Program-made: the position numbers and the translations under genes | Origin: an uncultured Clostridia bacterium | GTDB taxonomy: Bacteria > Bacillota > Clostridia > Oscillospirales > Butyricicoccaceae | Direction of reading: 5' to 3' | Assembly (NCBI GenBank): GCA_945486175.1 | Contig: CALYTA010000054.1 | Coordinates: 1 to 7,007 of the forward strand | DNA: 7,007 nucleotides | Shown: positions 1-5,333 of the stretch, in pieces | How positions within the stretch are numbered: the first letter of the stretch is position 1 | Layout: every line of letters starts with the position of its first letter | The notes under the pieces: model-generated | The model's input: only the letters and a program-made list of their open reading frames with translations | Told to the model about the DNA's origin: nothing | Database searches by the model: none

Positions 1-40
1 TCATTACGAGTGAGCTGCTCTACCCCTGAGCCACATTAGC
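1..40 (-). tRNA. tRNA-Thr (anticodon CGT), 5' half only
   Basis: Read on the minus strand, the 40 bases starting at position 40 form the 5' half of a tRNA. The acceptor 5' strand GCTAATG is followed by TG, a D-arm with stem GCTC/GAGC and loop AGGGGTA, then the anticodon-stem strand GCTCA. The anticodon loop is CTCGTAA, and the 3' anticodon strand begins TGA before the window ends. The anticodon CGT occupies 6-8 and reads the threonine codon ACG; T33 and A37 are as expected. The variable loop, T-arm and acceptor 3' strand lie outside the window, so acceptor pairing cannot be checked. The gene is divergent from rpsF and has its own promoter close upstream. Confidence 0.9.
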
Positions 41-51
41 ATCTGGATGGT

Positions 52-80
52 ATTCTAACACATTCACTCTGCTTCGTCAA
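52..80 (-). promoter_or_regulatory. Promoter of the tRNA-Thr gene
   Basis: On the minus strand a -35 box TTGACG (75-80) and a -10 box TAGAAT (52-57) are separated by 17 bases, close to the sigma-A consensus. Transcription would start near position 45, leaving only about 5 bases before the mature tRNA 5' end at 40. This is inferred from box matches and spacing only. Confidence 0.75.
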
Positions 81-90
81 GCACAATCGC

Positions 91-124
91 AAAAAATTTT
101 TTTGATAATTCCCGAAATTTTTCC
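91..124. other. AT-rich spacer between divergent promoters (possible shared UP element)
   Basis: Six A followed by seven T lie at 91-103, with a further T-rich stretch at 116-122. The tract lies just upstream of both the minus-strand tRNA promoter (-35 at 75-80) and the plus-strand rpsF promoter (-35 at 125-130). AT tracts in this position are known to act as UP elements that bind the RNA polymerase alpha subunit. Both neighbouring genes belong to the translation apparatus, where such elements are common. The function is inferred. Confidence 0.35.
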
Positions 125-152
125 TTGACAAGCCCCGCAAAAACGATATAAT
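125..152 (+). promoter_or_regulatory. Promoter of the rpsF-ssb-rpsR operon
   Basis: A perfect -35 box TTGACA (125-130) and a perfect -10 box TATAAT (147-152) are separated by 16 bases. Transcription should begin around 158-160, giving a leader of about 55 bases before the rpsF start. Both boxes match the vegetative sigma-A consensus exactly, as expected for a strongly expressed ribosomal protein operon. The promoter is divergent from that of the tRNA-Thr gene. Confidence 0.88.
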
Positions 153-161
153 AAAAAGGTA

Positions 162-203
162 TCCTTGCTCACACACAAGGGTGTGGGCCAAAGTCCAAAA
201 GGA
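162..203 (+). promoter_or_regulatory. rpsF mRNA leader with two alternative hairpins; candidate S6:S18 autoregulatory element
   Basis: One fold has an outer stem of TCCTT (162-166) with AAGGA (199-203) and an inner 8-bp stem of 167-174 with 181-188 closed by a 6-base loop. A 10-base bulge (189-198) sits on the 3' side. The outer stem covers the first part of the AAGGAGG ribosome binding site. A competing hairpin pairs CCTTG (163-167) with CAAGG (176-180) and would leave the ribosome binding site free. rpsF leaders in many bacteria bind an S6:S18 complex through a two-stem structure with a 3' bulge containing CCG. The architecture here is similar, but the bulge reads CAAAGTCCAA with no CCG, so assignment to that class is unproven. 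Confidence 0.45.
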
Positions 204-205
204 GG
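199..205 (+). promoter_or_regulatory. Ribosome binding site that fixes the TTG start of rpsF
   Basis: AAGGAGG (199-205) is a near-perfect anti-16S match lying 8 bases before TTG at 214. The in-frame GTG at 181 has no such sequence ahead of it, and the in-frame GTG at 205 overlaps the site itself. The site therefore decides for the TTG start. Confidence 0.85.
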
Positions 206-213
206 TGCTGAAA

Positions 214-507
214 TTGGCAAAGGTAAATGGTAAGTACGAGACAATTTTCATTGTCAACCCGAATCTCGGTGAGGAAGCAATCGCTGCAATCGTTGAGAAG
301 TTCAAGACTCTGATCGAAAAGAACGGTACCATCGAGTCCGTTGACGACTGGGGCAAGCGCAGAATGGCGTATGAGATCAATGACCTGCGTGAAGGTTATT
401 ACACTCTGATCCAGTTCGAGTCCGCGCCGTCTTTCCCGGCTGAGCTTGACCGTATCTACAAGATCACCGATGGCGTTATGCGTTCCATCATTATTTCCAG
501 AGACTAA
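214..507 (+). CDS. rpsF: 30S ribosomal protein S6
   Basis: S6 is a small-subunit ribosomal protein that binds 16S rRNA as a heterodimer with S18 in the platform of the 30S subunit. The 97-residue product (MAKVNGKYETIFIVNP...) has the usual family length. It shows the conserved opening YETIFIVNPNLGEE, the central motif DDWGKRRMAYEI and the later GYYTLIQFES segment. The start is taken as the uncommon codon TTG at 214, because AAGGAGG at 199-205 lies 8 bases ahead and translation from there gives a normal S6 N-terminus. Starting at GTG 181 would add 11 unsupported residues. It is the first gene of the rpsF-ssb-rpsR operon, 15 bases from ssb, and its partner S18 is encoded by the third gene. A rare start codon with a partly occluded binding site would suit translational control, but this is inference. 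Confidence 0.97.
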   Translation: MAKVNGKYETIFIVNPNLGEEAIAAIVEKFKTLIEKNGTIESVDDWGKRRMAYEINDLREGYYTLIQFESAPSFPAELDRIYKITDGVMRSIIISRD

Positions 508-522
508 GGCTGGTGAAGGAAT

Positions 523-1008
523 ATGCTGAATAAGGCAATTCTGATGGGCCGCTTAACCCGCGACCCGGAGCTTCGTTACACCCCGAATGGTAATGTCCCG
601 GTTGTTACGTTCACACTGGCAGTTGACCGCAATTACGGCGGCAACGGCAGAGAGCGCCAGACCGACTTTATCGACATCGTTGCCTGGAGACGCCAGGCGG
701 AATTCGTTTCGCAGTGGTTCACCAAGGGCATGATGGCAATCGTGGTGGGAAGCATCCAGTCCAGACGCTGGCAAGACAAAAACGGAAACAATCGCACGTC
801 GATTGAAGTTGTTGCGGATGAGATCCAGTTTGGTGAAACCAAAAAGTCCCGCGAGTCCAATATGGGCTACCAGGGCGGATATCAGGATTCCTATTCCCCC
901 GCTCCGCAGCAGGCCCCGGCATCGCGCCCCGCGCCGAGCTTCGACATGCCCGCAGGCGACTCGGATTTCAGCGAGATTTCCGATGACGACGGCGAAGTTC
1001 CGTTCTGA
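523..1008 (+). CDS. ssb: Single-stranded DNA-binding protein
   Basis: SSB coats single-stranded DNA during replication, recombination and repair, and recruits partners through its acidic C-terminal tip. The 161-residue product has an N-terminal OB fold (about residues 1-105), opening MLNKAILMGRLTRDPELRYT. It carries the characteristic FIDIVAWRRQAEF segment and aromatic residues W55, W65 and W83 that fit the ssDNA-stacking positions. A Gln/Pro/Gly/Ser-rich flexible linker (about 112-147) follows, ending in the acidic tail SDDDGEVPF. The tip departs slightly from the common DDDIPF form but keeps the terminal Pro-Phe that partner proteins recognise. GGTGA (512-516) lies 6 bases ahead of ATG 523. 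The position between rpsF and rpsR is the classic Firmicutes arrangement, so it is probably co-transcribed from the promoter at 125-152. Confidence 0.97.
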   Translation: MLNKAILMGRLTRDPELRYTPNGNVPVVTFTLAVDRNYGGNGRERQTDFIDIVAWRRQAEFVSQWFTKGMMAIVVGSIQSRRWQDKNGNNRTSIEVVADEIQFGETKKSRESNMGYQGGYQDSYSPAPQQAPASRPAPSFDMPAGDSDFSEISDDDGEVPF

Positions 1009-1032
1009 TTACCGAATAAGGAGGTTACGACA

Positions 1033-1284
1033 ATGGCTGAAGAAAAAAGAGAATATCGCCCTAACCGCGGCGGCCGCCGCCGCAGAAAGGTTTGCTCTTT
1101 CTGCGTAGACAAGGTTGAGGCTATTGATTATAAGGATGTTGCAAAGCTCAAGAGATACATGTCTGAGCGCGGCAAGATTCTGCCCCGCAGAATGACCGGC
1201 ACCTGTGCCCTGCATCAGCGCCAGCTGACCGAGGCAATCAAGCGTGCCCGCCACATCGCTCTGCTGCCCTACACTGCAGAGTAA
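1033..1284 (+). CDS. rpsR: 30S ribosomal protein S18
   Basis: S18 binds the 30S platform together with S6. The 83-residue product has a basic N-terminus (GGRRRRK, residues 13-19). Its S18 core includes [26 protein letters not shown] and [16 protein letters not shown], followed by the C-terminal [10 protein letters not shown] motif. C21, C24, C58 and H61 form a CxxC...CxxH set, which suggests the zinc-binding (C+) version of S18. Many bacteria also keep a cysteine-free copy for zinc starvation, but none is visible here. AAGGAGG at 1018-1024 is 8 bases ahead of ATG 1033, and the gene is 24 bases downstream of ssb. It is the last gene of the operon and is followed by an intrinsic terminator. Confidence 0.97.
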   Translation: MAEEKREYRPNRGGRRRRKVCSFCVDKVEAIDYKDVAKLKRYMSERGKILPRRMTGTCALHQRQLTEAIKRARHIALLPYTAE

Positions 1285-1306
1285 TTTTTCTCAAAAACAG
1301 GATACC

Positions 1307-1341
1307 AAAGAAGACGTGTCAGTTTTGATGCGTCTTTTTTT
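1307..1341 (+). terminator. Intrinsic terminator of the rpsF-ssb-rpsR operon
   Basis: A 10-bp stem pairs 1311-1320 (AAGACGTGTC) with 1327-1336 (GATGCGTCTT), including two G-U pairs, around a 6-base loop. A run of seven T (1335-1341) follows on the plus strand. Flanking A residues at 1307-1309 can extend the stem into the T-run. It begins 22 bases after the rpsR stop codon. Confidence 0.9.
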
Positions 1342-1347
1342 GTTGTG

Positions 1348-1386
1348 TAAAAAACGGCGCTCTCTGCTTTGTGCAGGGGGCGCCGT
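1348..1386 (-). terminator. Intrinsic terminator of the M4 protease gene
   Basis: A fully paired 14-bp stem joins 1354-1367 and 1373-1386 around a 5-base loop. On the minus strand it is followed by six T (complement of 1349-1354). It lies 27 bases past the M4 protease stop codon at 1414-1416. It is strongest in the minus orientation because no T-run follows on the plus strand. It lies back to back with the rpsR terminator, so the two convergent units are insulated. Confidence 0.9.
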
Positions 1387-1413
1387 CCTGTTCTGTCAGG
1401 CTTGTCTTTTTAA

Positions 1414-4400
1414 TTATTTCTTTGGTGCATTTTCGTCCACAGCCTTCACTGCATTTTTTGTGGAGGAAAGCGTATGCGCACTCGATGTGACTGTATTCAC
1501 TGTGCGGAAAATACCGTTCTGGATCTCAAATACATTCCAGTACCGGTTGTCTTCCGATGCAGTGGAATCGATGTTGTAATCACCGATCAGGTTGTCGCCA
1601 TTGTATACCTTGACATTCGCGCCGGAAGCCGGGAGCGAACCGGAGGACGAATAGCGGTAAACATAGTAGTTATAGCTTCCGTCTGTGTCCGCTTTGAAGG
1701 TAATGGTTTCCGGGCCATAGCTCGTGGTGTCATCGAGATCCAGATTGGCAATTTCCTCGCCGTTTCCATCATATGCCGATTTGTCGCTGAAATAGACATG
1801 GAAGGAAGTTCCATCTCCTGCCGTTCCTTGCAGATGGGAATCCAGATCAGACGGCGACTCGCCCCAGGTCAGGACAACACGATACGAATCACTGGATAAG
1901 ACCGGCGACAGCGAGCCGTTGACTGTAATAGCCTCACCGCCCTGTACCAGTACCTCCGTATAGCTGGTCGTATAATTTTCCAGCGACATCTCGAAGGTAT
2001 AATAACCGGCATCCAGTTCAAGCGAATATTTGCCGCTGCCATCTGTTGACATGCTGGCAACGACGATGCCATCCTTGTTGTAACCGCTGTGGATATCGAT
2101 CTGTACGCCAGACAGGGACTGTCCGCTGGTTGCACTGACCACTGTGCCGCTGACACTGCCATAGCCAGCCCTGACAAGCACGACATCGCGCACGCTCGTG
2201 GTATTCCGCGTAATCTCCTGCGAAGCGGCGTACTCTACATAACCTTCTGCATTCACACGGAGGACATAGGTTTCGGTATCCAGCTCCAGCGTATATGTTC
2301 CATCAGATCCCGTCGTTGTCTGGTCGATTTTCTCTCCGTCCAGATAAGCGGCGACCTCTGCCCCGCGGACTGCATTGCCTGCGACATTTGTGACGGTTCC
2401 CGTTACAGTGCCCTTGTCGTAGATTTCTTCCTCGTCAAAGGCACGCTTGATGATCTGGATATCCGAGCTGGACAGATCCATCTTCCTTGCCGCCTTAAGG
2501 ACATTGCGGCGGACAGTGTAAAACTCCGAATTGGCATCATAGCCCATGCTCATGGACTTATACCACAGTTTGGTCAGCGTCGATTTCGACATGCCGTACT
2601 TTTCCATCAGATAGGCAGCATGGTAGACCAGTGCGGAATTGGTGTGCTCCTCCTCATTCTGCGCATAGAAGCTGCTGCTCAACTTGTCCGGTGCATTGTG
2701 CGCGGTGGGATTCGCCGCATCTCTGCCATACCGTTCATAATCCTGTCCGCTCAGCCAGTGTTCTCCGATCTGCCAGTCTCCTTCGATCAGGCATCCGAAA
2801 ATATCCGCATAGCCCTCGTTGATCGCGCCGGTAATGGTATTGTCATACGGCAGCCTGCCTGCTATGTACTGGAATACACCGTGTGTGAACTCATGTCCCA
2901 CAATGTCCATCGAGGACGCCGGTGTCGTGCTGGAGGAAATTTTGTCGTTGTCAAAGAACGTAAAGCCGGAACCATTCCATTGGGCATTGTCCTTAGACAT
3001 ATCGCCGTGAACTGCGATATCTAATTTCATGCCCCGGTTATCGACGGACGTCCGGTTCAGCGTGGACTGATACCAGTCATAGACCTTGATCATGTTGGTA
3101 TAGGCAGAAACCGCTGTCTCATCTCCCCAGTGATTGATTTCACTGCCGATACGGAAGTCGATGAACAGGTTCTGCGTATACATCTGGATATTGCGCCCCA
3201 GATCCTGCATGTAGAAGAAGAACATATCTGTCCAGGTAAACGCAACCGGGAACGAAACCTTTGTGCCGGTTTCAGTTTTGCCGCTGCCGGTCTTGGATTC
3301 GGCTTCCATGATATTGGTATCGCTGTATACAATGGTGCCGTCTGCCGCGTTGACAAAAACAGTTTCATCCACATAGGTTCCACTGCTGTCCTGTCCCGAA
3401 ACACGGACAGCATATGCCAGCACCGGTGCATCTGCACATGCACCCAGTGCATAAATCATCTGTTCGGTCGCATCGGGATCTGCTGCACAGTCGCCGCCAT
3501 ACTGCTGCACCGCAGCAGCCTCGGCATCTACCTGCGTGACCGCCGGTGTCAGGGAAACATCCGCCAGCTGTGCGGAGGCACAGATCCCTGCGCTCAGCGA
3601 ATCGGTCTCACCGTTTTCATCCGCCGAAACCGTCACCCGGAGACCATAGACGGGATAGCCCTCATATACCTGGTCAAAGGTATATTCCGCGCCGTATTCA
3701 TCCTTTGAAATCGAAAGCGGCTGCATCTCCTCGCGCGCATTTGCCAGGCCGAGGATGGTGTGCACGCTCTGGATTGCGTCCAGCGCATCGTCCACATTTT
3801 CCACAGAGAGATCGGTAAATTTACCTTCAATGGAAACGACCTGCGTCTCATCCTCATTGTAGAGAATCTCTGCCTGGCTGTTGTTCATGTTCTGAATATC
3901 AACAACCGAATTGTTGGGGATTTCATCAATGCTGCGTGTATTTTTATGTATAACGGTCAGATCAAAGGAAACAGCCTGCTTTTTGCCGCCCTTCTCTGCC
4001 GTCGCAGTAAGCGCAACCTGTGCATTCTGCGCATCCGGACGGGCAACCGTGCCGTCCGCCGCAATCACATCAGGTGCACTGCTGCTCCACGAAACCGCAA
4101 CGCCATCCGCCTGTTCCACCGATGTCGGCAGCGCAATATTCCCGGTGACAGAATCCGCATAATCGCCGTCCTGATAACCGACAGCAACCTGTCTGACTGC
4201 ATATGCAACTGCTGCGCTGTCTTCATCATCTTCAATCCAGTCCGCATACAGTGTGGTATCCTTTTTGACTATCTCTTCGTCGAACAGGAACGTGCTGCTG
4301 TATTCCGTGTCAGTATACCAGCCCAGCAGAACCCAGCCGTCCCGTGTCGGGTCATCCGGTCTGCTGACCGTCGTGCCGCGCTGTACCTGCACGCTGCTCA

Positions 4401-5076
4401 CAGCGCTGCCGCCGTTGGATTCAAACGATACTGTGACATTGCCGGTGGCAAAACTCTTCAGCATGGCAGCTGCTTCTGCTCGGGTTGCCGTTCCCTTGGG
4501 TTTGAGCATCACGCCATCCGCAGTCTTTGTACCGTTCAGAATGCCGTTCTGTGTTGCCCAGAGCAATGCATCCTTTGCCCAGCCGGAAGCGGTTTCCCCA
4601 TCCGGGAACTTGCTCAGAGAACCGGATACAGCCGGCTTGCCTGTATATGCATACAGGAACTGTGCAAATTCCTGGCGGCTGACCTTTGTCTTCGGATTAA
4701 AATGTCCATTCCCGTCGCCGGAGGTCACGCCATTGGCACTTGCCCACTGCACGGCATCATAATACCATGTGCCCTGCGCGACATCGGAAAAAGCAGTTTC
4801 GCCCGAAACAACAGGCTTTCCCTCATAGCTGTACAGAATCTGCACAACCATCGCGCGGTCCAGCGTGGACTTCGGAGCAAATGTCGTGTCACTGGTTCCT
4901 GTCATCAAACCCTCTTCATAGACGAACTGCACGTATGGATAAAACCAGTCGCTCTCTCTGACATCCGTAAACGGTGTTGCATCTGCCTGCTTTGTTTTTT
5001 CCGTCGCCAGTGCCCCCGGCAGTACTGAAACCAGCATGCACAGAGACAGCAGAAAACTCAGCGCTCTTTTTTTCAT
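1414..5076 (-). CDS. Secreted SLH-anchored M4 (thermolysin-like) metalloprotease, multidomain
   Basis: A 1220-residue preproprotein of a zinc endopeptidase. Residues 1-24 are a signal peptide (KKR, hydrophobic core, likely cut after ALA). Three SLH repeats follow (about 36-80, 96-140, 157-209), then an InlB/Listeria-Bacteroides-type repeat (about 214-281, ending GWYTD...TTLYADW), an Ig-like domain (about 289-376, VSWSSSAPDVI) and an FTP/PepSY pro-region (about 388-590). The M4 catalytic domain spans about 600-885. HEFTH (H728, E729, H732), zinc ligand E754 in NEGYADIFG and H811 in HTNSALVYHAAYL, aligned to thermolysin His231, make the active site complete. Two carboxypeptidase-regulatory-like Ig domains (about 889-968, 971-1060) and a C-terminal module (about 1064-1195, starting YRVVLTWG) close the protein. 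SLH domains normally bind pyruvylated cell-wall polymers, so the precursor is probably surface-held. AAAGGAG (5084-5090) lies 7 bases ahead of ATG. The gene has its own promoter and terminator. The exact substrate is unknown. Confidence 0.95.
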   Translation of the reverse strand: MKKRALSFLLSLCMLVSVLPGALATEKTKQADATPFTDVRESDWFYPYVQFVYEEGLMTGTSDTTFAPKSTLDRAMVVQILYSYEGKPVVSGETAFSDVAQGTWYYDAVQWASANGVTSGDGNGHFNPKTKVSRQEFAQFLYAYTGKPAVSGSLSKFPDGETASGWAKDALLWATQNGILNGTKTADGVMLKPKGTATRAEAAAMLKSFATGNVTVSFESNGGSAVSSVQVQRGTTVSRPDDPTRDGWVLLGWYTDTEYSSTFLFDEEIVKKDTTLYADWIEDDEDSAAVAYAVRQVAVGYQDGDYADSVTGNIALPTSVEQADGVAVSWSSSAPDVIAADGTVARPDAQNAQVALTATAEKGGKKQAVSFDLTVIHKNTRSIDEIPNNSVVDIQNMNNSQAEILYNEDETQVVSIEGKFTDLSVENVDDALDAIQSVHTILGLANAREEMQPLSISKDEYGAEYTFDQVYEGYPVYGLRVTVSADENGETDSLSAGICASAQLADVSLTPAVTQVDAEAAAVQQYGGDCAADPDATEQMIYALGACADAPVLAYAVRVSGQDSSGTYVDETVFVNAADGTIVYSDTNIMEAESKTGSGKTETGTKVSFPVAFTWTDMFFFYMQDLGRNIQMYTQNLFIDFRIGSEINHWGDETAVSAYTNMIKVYDWYQSTLNRTSVDNRGMKLDIAVHGDMSKDNAQWNGSGFTFFDNDKISSSTTPASSMDIVGHEFTHGVFQYIAGRLPYDNTITGAINEGYADIFGCLIEGDWQIGEHWLSGQDYERYGRDAANPTAHNAPDKLSSSFYAQNEEEHTNSALVYHAAYLMEKYGMSKSTLTKLWYKSMSMGYDANSEFYTVRRNVLKAARKMDLSSSDIQIIKRAFDEEEIYDKGTVTGTVTNVAGNAVRGAEVAAYLDGEKIDQTTTGSDGTYTLELDTETYVLRVNAEGYVEYAASQEITRNTTSVRDVVLVRAGYGSVSGTVVSATSGQSLSGVQIDIHSGYNKDGIVVASMSTDGSGKYSLELDAGYYTFEMSLENYTTSYTEVLVQGGEAITVNGSLSPVLSSDSYRVVLTWGESPSDLDSHLQGTAGDGTSFHVYFSDKSAYDGNGEEIANLDLDDTTSYGPETITFKADTDGSYNYYVYRYSSSGSLPASGANVKVYNGDNLIGDYNIDSTASEDNRYWNVFEIQNGIFRTVNTVTSSAHTLSSTKNAVKAVDENAPKK
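1480..1884 (-). repeat. C-terminal module shared with the subtilase, copy in the M4 protease
   Basis: This segment encodes M4 protein residues 1065-1199. It carries the signature motifs WGESPSDLDSHL, FHVYFSD, ANLDLDDTTSYGPETIT, VKVYNG and WNVFEI. The same motifs occur in the same order at the end of the neighbouring subtilase (5424-5831). Short stretches are nearly identical even in DNA, for example around 1707-1747 versus 5671-5711. The pattern resembles YfaP/DUF2135-type beta domains, but I cannot confirm the family. The acidic Asp-rich loops could bind calcium (inference). Confidence 0.85.
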
Positions 5077-5139
5077 ATTTTCACTCCTTTTTCAGCACAT
5101 ACCGCGCCTCCCTTCACAGCGCTTTGTGCCATTTTCACC

Positions 5140-5169
5140 ATTATATCATTTAAAACGACAGCTTGTAAA
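5140..5169 (-). promoter_or_regulatory. Promoter of the M4 protease gene
   Basis: On the minus strand a -35 box TTTACA (5164-5169) and a perfect -10 box TATAAT (5140-5145) are 18 bases apart. Transcription would start near 5133, leaving a leader of about 57 bases to ATG 5076. The promoter lies downstream of the subtilase terminator, so the two protease genes are probably separate transcription units. I saw no operator or riboswitch in the leader. Confidence 0.75.
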
Positions 5170-5244
5170 GCAAAGTTGCACAACCTACCCCGTCCTGCAG
5201 ACTCCGTCAGAACTTTTTTTGAATAGCCGTTTTATCTGGTGCAC

Positions 5245-5278
5245 ACAAAAAGGCCGCCCTGCTTTCGCAGGACGGCCT
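5245..5278 (-). terminator. Intrinsic terminator of the subtilase gene
   Basis: The stem pairs 5251-5262 with 5267-5278 (11 of 12 pairs, one C-A mismatch at 5257/5272) around a 4-base loop. On the minus strand it is followed by five T (complement of 5247-5251). It starts 55 bases past the subtilase stop codon. Between it and that stop (5279-5333) I see nothing. Confidence 0.88.
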
Positions 5279-5333
5279 GAATGCATATCAGCCACCAGCA
5301 GACTGTATGCCAAACAGAAAATGCGTAGGGTCT

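Noticed and set aside
181..213. GTG at 181 (or GTG at 205) as an upstream start for rpsF
   Set aside because: No ribosome binding site precedes 181, the 205 codon overlaps the binding site itself, and the extra residues are not part of S6. TTG 214 has ideal spacing.
1068..1085. GC-rich CGG/CCG run as a possible regulatory repeat
   Set aside because: It is simply the coding sequence for the Gly-Arg-rich N-terminus of S18.
1387..1400. Small CCTG/CAGG hairpin just past the M4 protease stop
   Set aside because: Only 4 bp with no T-run on either side; the adjacent 14-bp hairpin is the real terminator.
2089..3024. A 311-codon plus-strand open frame under the M4 catalytic domain
   Set aside because: It is antisense to HEFTH and neighbouring conserved residues, with Cys/Ile/Arg-rich composition and no family resemblance.
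3760..5028. A 422-codon open frame on the plus strand opposite the M4 gene
   Set aside because: It is antisense to a clearly conserved coding region. It is rich in Cys, Arg and Ile with no recognisable motif, as expected for a shadow frame of GC-biased codons, and has no convincing ribosome binding site.
5192..5220. Terminator-like hairpin plus T7 on the plus strand between the protease genes
   Set aside because: The stem is short and imperfect (one mismatch in six pairs), and no plus-strand gene ends nearby. The T7 is better seen as plain AT-rich spacer.
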